Source: Persicaria tinctoria
Taxonomy: Eukaryota > Streptophyta > Magnoliopsida > Caryophyllales > Polygonaceae
Assembly: GCA_037127255.1 (NCBI GenBank)
Contig: JBANSL010000013.1
Location: 24,833,688-24,897,687, forward strand
Reading direction: 5' to 3'
Length of the DNA: 64,000 nucleotides
Position numbers and translations under genes: made by a program. The notes beneath the pieces were generated by a model, which saw only the letters and a program-made list of their open reading frames with translations, was not told the DNA's origin and did no database searches. Positions 11,668-21,421 of this stretch are shown piece by piece. Within the stretch, counting starts at the first letter, position 1. Each line of letters starts with the position of its first letter.

Positions 11668-12352
11668 CCAATGAGTTGCTAAACTCATAGTTTTGCATGT
11701 GATTCGAAGACATGGTTGTGTGGATTGTGAGGATTTGATTCTAGTTAGTTATTCATATTTGTAGTTATCATCTTGTGCTTAATTATTATATTTGTGTTCC
11801 TTTCTATGATTGATCACCATGTTAGGAATCGCATCTTAGCTATGAATTTGTTGTTGTTTTCTTGATAGCAAACAAAGGTATTAAGATTGTGATGTTTATT
11901 TGTCTTTGTAGTGGATGATTTCAATTGATCTATGTTGTGGATATGTTGATTAGGGCTGATTAGGGTCGTTCCGATTTGTCTTTGTAGACATGTGTTTATG
12001 AATAGTTGATAGATCAATCCTAGGACCATGAATCACAACCATTGTCAGAGAATTACAGATGAAATATTCCTTCTATCTTGTTATCAATCTACTTTGCAAT
12101 CATAAAGTTTGTTACTTTTACATCTTGGTTATTCGCTATAAATCATTGTTTGTTCATATGAGTTCTTGTTAAGAGTTATTAAATAGGAAATCGCTTCTCC
12201 CAGTGGGTTCGACTCCGAACTTAGTTGCTATACTAGTAGTTGTTTGGTTTATCAAGTGATTGATTGATTAATCTATTGGTTTTGTGTTTGAGTTTGGATT
12301 ATGTTACTATTTTGCAAAGGGCGAAAGTACCAACGACGTTCGTCCCACGTCA
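11165..12352 (+). repeat. 3' LTR of the Athila-type element
   Basis: 1188 bp, colinear with the 5' LTR at 1297-2644. It lacks the block corresponding to about 2158-2278 and has a short GA run at 11636-11662. It ends GTCA and is followed by the duplication ACCTT. Confidence 0.9.
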
Positions 12353-12585
12353 ACCTTACTTTCGTTTTTCGCTTTGCTTCTCTTAAACGAATTTCCACGA
12401 CTTAGTCTTTTGGACAGGTTATGGTTACCCAACGGCCCTGCCATGGTTTTGGGGTTCAAAATCCCCGCTTTAATACTAATGTTTAAAGAGGTTTGAAACC
12501 TCGACCCGTACCTAGATTGCAAGATCCGAACGATGGTATTTAACCTTCGTAACGTAAACTGGGTATTTATATCTGGGTCGTTACA
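12353..12585 (-). mobile_element. LTR fragment of an unassigned retrotransposon, minus strand
   Basis: Read on the minus strand this begins TGTAACGACCCAG at 12585, a common type of LTR start. It abuts the point where minus-strand Athila pol homology stops. The sequence just left of the Athila insertion (about 1205-1291, with 'cggctcctctgtggcaagtt') probably continues this LTR, so the Athila element at 1297-12352 would have landed inside it. The family is not recognised. Confidence 0.4.
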
Positions 12586-13562
12586 CTTTTCATAGTGCAT
12601 AATTCTTTTAAAAACTTAGCATAGCGAGGCACAATTTGATTAACTTGAAAAGTGGAATGTTTACCTCACAATGAGCAAAGGTATCGTATAGAATTTGTTC
12701 ATCTTCCCACTTACGATCAGGTTTTAAGGCATGAGGAAAGGGTGGTGCAGGTGTAGGAACCTTAGAAGACCACTCCTTTGACGATTTCTTCGCGGATGGA
12801 TCGACGTAAAAAATCGGATCATTCAGTACCAGGGGCAGCGGGCGTCGGTTTTCAGGGTGGGGACATCGGTTGACGGTGCTATGTTTTCCTAGTTGTTTTC
12901 TCCTTCTTCACCAACGTCAATCACCTTCTTAGGCCTTTCTTCTAAACTTCTAGTGGGTAATTTCAATTCTTTTCCTCCTCTAAGGGTCATGGCACTTACA
13001 TACTTGTGATGGAAACTTCCCCGAATCCTTAGCTTTCTATTCTCCAATCTTCTATGCCATTTGGCTAAACAAAGTCTCATATTTGTCCAATAATAACCTT
13101 AAAGTTTTTTTTTGTCCTCTTGTTGAGTATTTCTTGAACGATTCTCATATTGGCCCCTTCCTTGATATGGTGCTTGTTATTGCTGGCCCATACCGTTTGA
13201 TAGTTTGAGTTGTAGCTCGAATTGTAGAAGTTATTACCAAAGTTACGGAGAGGTCCATAATCCATAGCATTGAGATCAGTAATGTCCTCTTAAATCAATG
13301 GGCACTTATCATTCAGATGATTTAGATCTCCGCAGACATCGTAGGGTCTAGGCTGTTGTGATTGATTCAATTGCATAACCATCTTATTGACACTCTCAAT
13401 AAGCCTATATAACTCATCTATGCGATTGTCTCCAGAATTATCCAACTTATGTACTCCTGTTACTCCTTGGTGTTTCCCATATTGTTGCAAAGCATTGGCT
13501 AAACCTCGAAAATTTGCATTGCTTCCTGATGTGTTTTATCCAAAACATCTCCTCCACTAGTA
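12586..13562 (-). pseudogene. gag C-terminus and linker of second Athila-type element
   Basis: Minus strand, high to low: QEAMQIF-like sequence near 13540, GDNRIDELYRLIESVNKMV, a damaged zinc knuckle (first Cys is Tyr: YDVCGDLNHLNDKC), an Asn/Tyr-rich tail (13077-13265), and the Athila hallmark VSAMTLRGGKELKLP (12889-13080). Further down, broken frames read LVPRYAKFLKELCT near 12600-12640, the segment before protease in Athila polyproteins. Sequence is then lost at 12586. Stops are frequent. Confidence 0.78.
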
Positions 13563-13564
13563 GC

Positions 13565-14725
13565 ATTGATCACTGAAGAACGCAGTAGGTAATATAAAAA
13601 ACAATAATGTAAATACTCTTGGGGGGGGGGGGGGTTGAATAGAGTATGGGTAATTTTCGCAAACTTTCTACATCAGCTACTTCAAGGGTCTTGAAATTGA
13701 TCTCAAGGTCTTGAACCTAACTTCAAGGGTCTTGAGATTGACCAGATGCCTGTTTGAGCTACGAAAATTAAACAAAAATAACTGCGGAAATTAAATATAA
13801 ATGACATGATAATTGTTAATGAAGTTCAACTCTTAACCAGCCTACGTCTCCGCCTAGGGTTATCCAACCCGTAGGATTCAAACAACTTTTATTTCTCTCT
13901 TTCTTATGAGTCCTAGATACAACCTAGAAGACCTTTGTTTCTTCTATCTCTCGAAGCCTAACCCGCTTCAATCTAGTCATCCCAAATTTCAGAGAAATAA
14001 AAGTCCCCTTGTCCACACCGAAGTGCGATACATTTGATTATATATATGATACTCTTAGTATAACAGGGATTGACTTATTCTATGACGCTCAAATTTTTTC
14101 CTAACTCTCAAAACATAAGATGTTTACAATAAGAGTAAGAAAAATATTACATCAACATACGACGATTGAGAGCAGAGGGGGGAGCTTTGTGTTCATGATG
14201 AGAGCTTGGAAAGATGTGTGTCGAAGGGGGAACTTCTCATCTGAATTTATAGCGCAGCTCCACATCCTTTGATGCTGATCTATCTCCAAGGATCTCGAAT
14301 GTTTCAACCTTTTTTCAAATCTGAATCCTTGCTACCGTTTGAACAGAGGATTAGGAAGAGTCTTTCACATCCCATATTTTTGGACCTTCTTGCTGAGAAT
14401 GAATTACAACAACTTTGGATCTTGCTATTGAACTTTCGGACCTGCTATGTTGTTGAATTTTGAATTTGAATCTTCCTGCACAAATTAGTTCTCGAAGCCT
14501 ACCATAATATGTGAACCTATTTGAATTCTAAATAAGACATATAAAATAGACCCGAATACGTGAATATCTAAATGAATTAGATTTAAATAAACCTTTAAAT
14601 CTAATCTCGATTATGTCCAAGTTAATTTGTATGAAACACTTTACCTTTCATATTTGTCTTTCATCAGCCTGCAAAACATATGTTATAAATGTGAATCTCA
14701 TCAAGGGAGTTATCAATTGCACTCC
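13565..14725 (+). mobile_element. Insert in gag: probable solo LTR with poly-G tract
   Basis: Gag homology stops near 13562 and resumes near 14738, so about 1.16 kb was inserted. The insert contains a 14-base G run (13620-13633) followed by TTGAATAGAGTATGGG, a combination known from SIRE/Maximus-type copia LTRs, and no coding sequence beyond a chance 64-codon frame. Exact ends and the target duplication could not be fixed by eye. Alternatives are a truncated or non-autonomous LTR element. Confidence 0.45.
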
Positions 14726-14737
14726 TATCCCTATCAA

Positions 14738-15230
14738 GAAAGCCTTCATAGTTCATATAGATATAACACTAAATCATCCTCATGTATACCATGTTGTGGA
14801 CAACTACCGTTAAGCCTCTTGAATCTCTCAACATACTCATAAAGACTCTTCGTAGGTGATTGCTCAATACTAGACAATTCCTTTTTGAGTTTGTCAAGGT
14901 GAGTAGTAGGGAAATACTTTTTAAGGAAGCTTTCTTTAATTCAAATCAAGTAGTATTGCTTTCAGGGGGAAGGTAATATAACTAATCGCTAGCTTAATCT
15001 TTTAGGGTAAAGGGGAACACTCTAAGCATTAATTGATCATCAATTAGGCCTTGGGGTCTACGTCTATCGCAGACACTAGCAAAGTTTGCAAGGTGTTTGT
15101 TTGGTTCCTCCCCATGTAATCCATGAAAATTAGGAAAAATAGTAGACTAATTTGATTTGTATTCGAACTTGGAATCCATAGGAAGAGCAGGAAGTCTAAT
15201 TGCAAGCGGTTGTGCATTCAAATTAGGTTC
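14738..15230 (-). pseudogene. gag core of second Athila-type element
   Basis: The minus strand encodes the middle of gag: sequence matching EYVERFKK, ELSSIEQSPT and the 'FPFTL' region in broken frames, then NLNAQPLAIRLPALPMDSKFEYKSN-type N-terminal sequence at 15147-15230. It is separated from its own N-terminus (17961-18156) by the LTR element at 15236-17955. It corresponds to 2950-3420 of the first element. Confidence 0.75.
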
Positions 15231-15235
15231 CTTCA

Positions 15236-16052
15236 TTATGGCTTTAGGGATTTCCGACCATTCGTTTTCCCCCATTATGGTTGTCCATCTCTCTGTCATA
15301 AATCTCGGAAACCCTTTCGTATTATCCGTCATTAGTTTATCAATTTATTCTAATTTCTTTTATTTTTCATAGATTCAATATTTTTCCTATATAAACGGAT
15401 GTAAGAACCTTTTTGAAGAGAAGTTGAATTTGAGAAAAAACTAAGCTTTGTGCTTCCTTCGTTTCGGGTTAAGAAACAACTCTATCTTGGTGAGATGCCG
15501 GATAAAACCTCTTGGTGAGATGCTAAGAGCGATTCCCTAGTGAGAGACGATGGAATCAAAGGGTCGGAAACACTCGGAGTGTGAGGCCGAGAGTGCGAAA
15601 GATCGAGTGTTGGAGAGAGATCGGAGTGCGAGGCCGAGAGCTATCTTGCATCACATATCCCTCAACCCCCATTCCCTTCTTTACCACCATTATAAGGCCT
15701 TCCACAGCCCCATTATCACCCTCAATCATCTCCAAAACGTCACCCAAAAGCAGCCCTTCAATCCCTCTCAAACAAGCCCCGTTTGGACTCTCCTCTACAC
15801 AAGCGACATCTTGGTAAAACACGATTTCCCGCTTCGTCTGACATCCGATTGACGAGATCTACCCCAATCTGCGACCGCAACTTCAAGATCTACAAATATA
15901 GTACTTCCATATCTCCAGAAGCCAAGTTAATCGACAGGAAATCAGCATTCTTTGCCGACTCACCTTCTGCTCCAGAAACTGTCTAATTTTTCCCAACTTA
16001 TCGGAACTCTTGTCGCCGGTCCTTTTGCTCGAACCTGGGTCTGAGCACGTCA
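15236..16052 (+). repeat. Left LTR of the non-autonomous element
   Basis: Nearly identical to the right LTR over most of its length. Its first bases are degenerate (TTATGGCTTTAGG where the right copy has TGACGGGGCTTTAGG), and a segment of about 35 bp present in the right LTR near 17141-17172 is missing. It ends GAGCACGTCA. TATA-like 'cctatataaacgg' lies at about 15387-15399. Confidence 0.88.
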
Positions 16053-16054
16053 AG

Positions 16055-16066
16055 TGGTATCAGACC
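16055..16066 (+). other. Primer-binding site (initiator tRNA-Met type)
   Basis: TGGTATCAGACC, two bases after the left LTR. It differs by one base from the common TGGTATCAGAGC site complementary to plant initiator tRNA-Met. Confidence 0.75.
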
Positions 16067-16099
16067 AATGACAAGAGTTCCTCCAGATTTCGGGTCAAA

Positions 16100-16579
16100 A
16101 TGTTGAAGAAAACGAGTTCCGAGCCTTTTTCCGAAGAGTACATCCGATGGGCTATTCGAGCCTATGATGATGGGTATCTTCGTTGGAGTGACATGGATGG
16201 GGCTACATATGATGTAGTTGATCAAGAGCTCCGTAGGAGATATCGAAGGAGAAGGGCTCGAGAGGATGAGGCTCGGCATAAGAAGAATGTTGAACTACCT
16301 TGGGAAGAGATCCGCAAGCTCGCGGAAGATTCAATGAAACAAGTAAAGGAAATTCGAAATCTTGTCACCTCATTGGGGTCAATGCAATCGAAGTCCACAA
16401 TAGCTCCACCTCCCTCTTCCAAGATGACATCCTCTACGGCCATGGGCGAGACACTTGGGATTAAAGAAGGCAAGTCCAAGGATGTTCCAATGGAGACTGC
16501 AGAGGTCATACCTGAGCTTCAAAAAGATGAGAAAATCATCCAAGTTCCCAAGGTTGCGCTTTCCATGAAGGAGAAATGA
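16100..16579 (+). CDS. gag-like protein of the non-autonomous element
   Basis: A 160-codon open frame from ATG at 16100 to the stop at 16577-16579, the longest undamaged frame of this element. Visible features: an N-terminal stretch with EEYIRWAIRAYDDGYLRW, a strongly basic patch RRRYRRRRARED, an acidic/helical segment ELPWEEIRKLAEDSMKQVKE with coiled-coil character, and a Ser/Thr/Pro-rich tail. No zinc knuckle or enzymatic motif is present. Position after the primer site suggests a gag-type protein. The frame is open upstream of the ATG into the LTR. Function is inferred from position only. Confidence 0.5.
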   Translation: MLKKTSSEPFSEEYIRWAIRAYDDGYLRWSDMDGATYDVVDQELRRRYRRRRAREDEARHKKNVELPWEEIRKLAEDSMKQVKEIRNLVTSLGSMQSKSTIAPPPSSKMTSSTAMGETLGIKEGKSKDVPMETAEVIPELQKDEKIIQVPKVALSMKEK

Positions 16580-16591
16580 ATACCAACCGAC

Positions 16592-16984
16592 ATGCCTAGA
16601 TTTCTGAATTCCATGTCAAGTAAGTGGTTAGATTCGACTTCTTTCATTCCGTCTTGCTTGCCTTTCACGATTCAAGAAGAAGAAGGGATTCAAGATCCGT
16701 TCAAGGAAGGAGAAGCATGTTCGAAGAAGTCGTTCGTTTCCATCACGGATTCGAGGACGAATCCTTTTCAAGGGGAGGAGGATAATGTGATCGTAGTCAC
16801 CCGTGAGCTTGACTTTTTTTTCCTACAAGGGTTTGTCTTTGGAGCTGAACATCAACTTTCATTTGCGAAGACTGTTTGGCGACACTTCGGTATTTTGGCT
16901 TGTTCTGGCTGTATAAAATTCCGATTGAAGCCGATGAGCACTTGTTGGAAAGATATTTTAAGTGGCTACAACTTTATTAAATGA
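16592..16984 (+). pseudogene. Degenerate 3' coding remnant of the non-autonomous element
   Basis: A frame after the gag-like ORF contains DSRTNPFQGEEDNVIVVT. This resembles the conserved 3' end of many plant gypsy polyproteins, where a similar tail follows the integrase. It suggests that the interior of a gypsy gag-pol was deleted, joining gag to the pol tail. A related tail, DDDSRTNHDQVEEND, is seen at 25370-25430. Confidence 0.45.
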
Positions 16985-17109
16985 TGAAATCATCAAATCA
17001 GCTTGAAAGATGGACGAAATCTGGCATCTTTGGAGAAGTCTGAAAACCAGACAGCTTGTCGGAAATGCAACAAATGAGGACGGAATGCAATCAATAAGAT
17101 CGGATTAAA

Positions 17110-17955
17110 TGACGGGGCTTTAGGGATTTCCGACCTTCTATCTCTTTGATGGCAACCAAGACCAATCGTTTTCCCCCATTATGGTTGTCCATCTCTCTGT
17201 CATAAATCTCGGAAACCCTTTCGTATTATCCGTCATTAGTTTATCAATTTATTTTAATTTCTTTTATTTTTCATAGATTCAATATTTTTCCTATATAAAC
17301 GGATGTAAGAACCTTTTTGAAGAGAAGTTGAATTTGAGAAAAAACTAAGCTTTGTGCTTCCTTCGTTTCGGGTTAAGAAACAACTCTATCTTGGTGAGAT
17401 GCCGGATAAAACCTCTTGGTGAGATGCTAAGAGCGATTCCCTAGTGAGAGACGATGGAATCAAAGGGTCGGAAACACTCGGAGTGTGAGGCCGAGAGTGC
17501 GAAAGATCGAGTGTTGGAGAGAGATCGGAGTGCGAGGCTGAGAGCTATCTTGCATCACATATCCCTCAACCCCCATTCCCTTCTTTACCACCATTCTAAG
17601 GCCTTCCACAGCCCCATTATCACCCTCAATCATCCCCAAAACGTCACCCAAAAGCAGCCCTTCAATCCCTCTCAAACAAGCCCCGTTTGGACTCGCCTCT
17701 ACACAAGAGACATCTCAGTAAAACACGATTTCCCGGTTTGTCTGACATCCGATTGACGAGATCTTCCCCAATCCGCGACCGCGACTTCAAGATCTATAAA
17801 ATTACTACTTGCATGTCTCCTGAAACCAAGCTAATCGATGGGAAATCGGAAATATTTGAAGACTGACCTGCTGCTCCAAAAACTGTCCAAGCTTCCCGGC
17901 CTCTCGGAACTCTCGTCTCCGGTCCTTTTGCTCGAGCCTGGCCCCAAGCACGTCA
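17110..17955 (+). repeat. Right LTR of the non-autonomous element
   Basis: 846 bp starting TGACGGGGCTTTAGG and ending CACGTCA, followed by the duplication CTTCA. Most of it matches the left LTR almost base for base, but the last roughly 150 bp differ much more, as noted in the findings. Confidence 0.88.
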
Positions 17956-17960
17956 CTTCA

Positions 17961-18156
17961 AGCGTCTCAGGGTCCTTCTTGGCGGATTAATGATGCCGTT
18001 ATTGTTGTTGTCTCCCATATCTTTGTTTTGATCAAAATCGAGTCTCTTTTTCAACCTAGAAAGAGATCTTTCAATCTCATGATCAAAAGACAAAGGAGAT
18101 GAATTAGAAGAAGTGGTTTGAACGATACAAAGTATGATAAACCTAAAGAAAACCAA
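17961..18156 (-). pseudogene. gag N-terminus of second Athila-type element
   Basis: The minus-strand frame contains SLSRLKKRLDFDQNKDMGD and NPPRRTLRRLK, matching 2800-2910 of the first element. The rest of gag continues at 15230 beyond the inserted LTR element. Confidence 0.75.
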
Positions 18157-18226
18157 AACTAAAGCAAAAATAAAGATAAAAAGAAATCAATGAAAGAAAA
18201 ATAAAAGTGAATAAACTTCTCTTTTC

Positions 18227-18244
18227 TCCCCAGCAACGACGCCA
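18227..18244 (-). other. Primer-binding site of second Athila-type element
   Basis: On the minus strand TGGCGTCGTTGCTGGGGA, 6 bases from the LTR end, two changes from the standard tRNA-Asp type site. It fixes the element's orientation and the LTR boundary at about 18251. Confidence 0.8.
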
Positions 18245-18250
18245 AGAATT

Positions 18251-21200
18251 TGGGGGTCCACAAACGTAGTTAGCTTTTGCTTCATCCAAATAATAATGAT
18301 ATCCTAACTCAATGCTCAACCCATATGATTAGTATAGCAATGAAGTCCGGAGTCGAACCCACATAGAGAAAAGGGTTTAACTTTTATAGCAATGATTTCT
18401 TAAGACAATAGCAATAGTTTATATCAACTTAATGAAATAGAAAAGTAAAGTGCATAGATTAATGATTGCAAAGTATTGATAACAAGATAGAAAAGTGTTT
18501 CACTTGTAATTCTCGATAATGGATGAGGTTCAAGTTCCTAGGATTGATTCAGTAGTATTTATAGAATATATGTTGACTTCCCTAATGTTGATTGTTCTGT
18601 AAAGATACAATCATCTTATTCAATATCACTAAAGAATAGCATTAACGATTCGAGTTCTTAAGATCAATTGACACGCGATTCAATGCAATTAGAAAATGAG
18701 GGAACAACCCTCTCGGCCCTAGGTACATGTTGTGAGCTGAATCTACCATGTTTTACAGTAACTTTTATATCATTTTCTCCATACATTTGATGCATTTGGG
18801 CTAGAATAGTACATAATATATGTAGTTTATGCTTATTTGTCAAATTATGGAATCTACACCAGTTTCTGTTTAATTTCGCAGAATTCGAGGCAAATTAAGC
18901 CAGTTCTGAGAAAGGTCAGAAAAGCTCAGAAATCAACTACAGAAGTCCAAAGCCAAGAAGCAACGGAACCAGTCGAATCAAGCTAGGAGCCCAACTTTAC
19001 TCGATCTAGAGTACATTCTACTCGATCTCGACGAAGGTGTCCGAGCACAGGCCTTGTCGACTAAGCACTGATCGAGAAACTGAGTCAGAGACAACCCGAC
19101 TCCGGAAGCCAACTCGTCTTGAGTACCCTTTGTCGAGATCGACAAAACCTTGACGCCATGTCCAGAGTCGACGAGCTGTGCCAAGTCGAGAAGCCGAAGA
19201 CGGAGAAGCCGAGCACCACTGCATTCGATCTCGAGGAATTTCCTCGATCTCGAGGACCACCACAGCGCCTGTCCGAGCTTGTCGAGGAGAAGTTCCCCGA
19301 CATCACCGAGCTAGCCATCCTCAACGCAACCTCAACTCGATCTCGAGGACCCGACACCACACACCCGGGCCATGTCGAGCAGCTGCTACCCGAGACATCC
19401 AGCCAGCCATGGTCGACGCCACTTCTACTCAATCTCGAGGAATGTTGTTGAGATCGAGGAAACCGCTTCCCGGAGCGCGTTACGCGGTTTTGCTGTCCTA
19501 CTCGGATTGGGAGTCCTTGGATCCTATTCTATCCAATTTGGCCGAGATCTATCAACAACTATCAAGTTCTATCTATGGAGAAGACCTATCAACACATGGA
19601 AGATATTCTACCTATTTTAGATATACTTTCCCTTTTAGATTTAATTTCTTAATTACATTTATTTATCTTAAAGCCTTTAGATATAGATTTAGATAAAGAT
19701 AGATATATTCTATCCTTGAATAGCAAGGAATAGAAGGCTATAAATAAAGCCTTAGGGGCTGAGCATTAGGCATCTTATTCCAATTCAATTTCAGAGAGAA
19801 CAAGTAAGTAGTAGTAGAGAGAGAGAGAGAGAGTTTGTGGCAAGCAAAGTGGAAAGGCGAAAGCGGATTTGTCTTGTTTGGTTGTAAGCTTTCTTTATTT
19901 AATTCAATGCAAGTTAGTTTCTTTTATTATTGATGTCTTTCTTGATGATGAAGAGCGAGTAGTCCACCCACTTCTAGGGCTGGGGTGAGCCCGACGGTGG
20001 CCATGTGAGAAGGGTTAGTTACAATTAGGGTTTATGCGAAAGCCTCTATATGCCTATTTGTTAATAACGAAAGTTATTTTGATGGAAAGCATGATCTTTT
20101 ATGCCTTTATGTGTTACTTTGCATGGTTATCGTTGTGGTGTTGATACCCTGGCTTTGGAAGTTCTTTATATATTAAGTTTATTTCGTCGAAAATCTGCGA
20201 TTATGTGTTCAAAGTTTGCATCTTTAAATTTCTGTCTTTTTGTTCGATCTAGAGCAGATTTTGTCGATCTCGATTTCACTTTAGTCGATCTAGAGTAAGC
20301 TTTGTCGAGATCGAGTACAGTGTTTGAGTTTCTGCTTCTGTTGTCGATTTTGAGTTTCTGTCGTCGCTGTCTGTTGTCGATCTCGAGTACTGCTTTGTCG
20401 AGATCGAGTAAGTCTGTGTCTTTGCTTTCGTTCTTGCTTTCGTTTGTTATTTCTGTCTTTATTTCTTTGTATCTGTCTTCTGTTTGCTTTTCTGTGAGAT
20501 TTACAGCTACCTAGGATCCGCTGACACGCTTCCTCGTGGATCGATCCTGACTTTCCACTACTGCATAGGGAGGAGGTCTTGTAATTATTTGCTAGGGCAT
20601 GAATCTGGTTTGAATTATCTCATTATATTTTGAACTTGATTTCCTCCTATCAAGAGTACATCTACTCGACATAGATCAATTGTTATAATCCACTACAAAG
20701 GTATAGAAATATCACTAAATAAATGACTTCATTCGCTATCTAGAAACCAACAACGGATTCATAGCATAGATGCAATTCCTAACATGGTGATCAATCATAG
20801 AAAGGAACACAAATACATATCAATAAGAACAAGATGATAAAAAATACTCTTAAATAACTAATTGAATTCAAATTCTCACAATTCATTCAACCATGTCTTC
20901 AAATCACATGCGAAACTACGAGTTTAGCAACTCAGAGCCAAAAGAATGCTCATCTCTCTCAAAGTATCTCACGTCTCTCAACAATGTAGCACTCGACTGA
21001 AATAAGATGAATAAAACCTAAATAAAGTCGTGTAAAACCCTAGAGAATAAGATAATAATATAATAATAAAATAGAATCTTAGGAAAAATCGGCGTTTCCT
21101 GAACACGGAACACCGACGGCCACCAGTGGAATAACGGCGGGTGCCGCTCCACAATCCTTCCTTAATTAGCTTCGATGTTGTGCTTCGCTCCCTTGATGCT

Positions 21201-21421
21201 CCTTCCCTAGCCTTCTTATACTCTAAAATCAGTCATTTAAGCTCCTCCAAGAACCCATCCAAGATCGAAATGTAAAAATGCAAAATAAACACTAAAAATT
21301 CGTAGATTCCGAACTCAAATACTTCACAAGAAAGATATAGAAATAGAAAAAAACATATGCAATACCACAATCTAAATGCAATAAGAACTACCTATAATGC
21401 CTATATAAAATATGGATTATC
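18251..21421 (-). repeat. 5' LTR of second Athila-type element, split by a solo LTR
   Basis: The minus-strand LTR runs from 21421 (TGATAATCCATA) to about 18251. 18251-18727 and 20661-21421 are colinear with 28419-29829 and, in reverse, with 1297-2644. The inserted solo LTR occupies 18728-20655. Net LTR length is about 1.24 kb, similar to the 3' LTR of the first element. Confidence 0.82.
18728..20655 (+). mobile_element. Solo LTR of family A with TSD GTACA
   Basis: About 1.93 kb flanked by GTACA (18723-18727 and 20656-20660). It starts TGTTGTGAGC, contains the TATAAATAAA box at 19739-19748 and the leader shared with 1-1296, and has no internal coding domain. The conserved 'gatccgctgac' block at 20516 has a match at 1070. 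The right end is not a clean CA, so the last bases may be altered. Many copies of TCGATCTCGA-like palindromes give it an unusual CG-rich texture. Confidence 0.75.

Larger units (their letters stand above)
1297..12352 (+). mobile_element. Athila-type LTR retrotransposon lacking pol, full length with TSD
   Basis: An 11,056-bp element bounded by LTRs that start TGATAATGCAT and end in GTCA, flanked by the 5-bp duplication ACCTT (1292-1296 and 12353-12357). Order: 5' LTR, a primer-binding site of the tRNA-Asp type used by Athila/Tat elements, gag with a zinc knuckle, a tail of a second reading frame, an ATHILA-type ORF, a long noncoding stretch, polypurine tract, 3' LTR. Protease, reverse transcriptase and integrase are absent, so it depended on another element. 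A minus-strand LINE (about 4560-7432) and an RTE LINE (9503-10456) landed in it later. The LTRs differ by many substitutions and an indel of over 100 bp, so the insertion is not recent. Confidence 0.88.
15236..17955 (+). mobile_element. Non-autonomous LTR retrotransposon with 5-bp TSD
   Basis: 2,720 bp, flanked by CTTCA (15231-15235 and 17956-17960). LTRs of about 817 and 846 bp surround a roughly 1.06-kb interior with an initiator-tRNA-Met type primer site and a gag-like frame, but no protease, RT or integrase. The right LTR starts TGACGGGG and ends CACGTCA, giving matching TGACG/CGTCA tips. Removing the element rejoins the minus-strand gag exactly between ...RRTLRRLK and EPNLNAQ. It is best described as a large internally deleted derivative of a gypsy-type element. 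Confidence 0.9.
12586..21421 (-). mobile_element. Second Athila-type element, minus strand, heavily nested and 3'-truncated
   Basis: The 5' LTR is at the high-coordinate end (18251-21421, starting TGATAATCCATA on the minus strand), followed downward by a primer-binding site, gag and the start of the protease-side linker, ending abruptly at 12586. Three inserts split it: a solo-LTR-like block (about 13565-14725), a complete 2.7-kb LTR element (15236-17955) and a solo LTR (18728-20655). The gag reads across all breaks when the inserts are removed, which confirms the nesting order. Confidence 0.83.

Noticed and set aside
13618..13636. Poly-G run as telomeric or centromeric sequence
   Set aside because: A single homopolymer followed by TTGAATA fits a copia-type LTR; no TTTAGGG repeats are present.
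15556..15852. 88- to 100-codon ORFs in both LTRs of the 15236-17955 element
   Set aside because: They are repeated in both LTRs, overlap in several frames and on both strands, and show no domain; chance frames in GC-richer LTR DNA.
19085..19696. Several overlapping ORFs on both strands (up to 172 codons)
   Set aside because: They are kept open by CG-rich palindromic words in a solo LTR and match no protein family.
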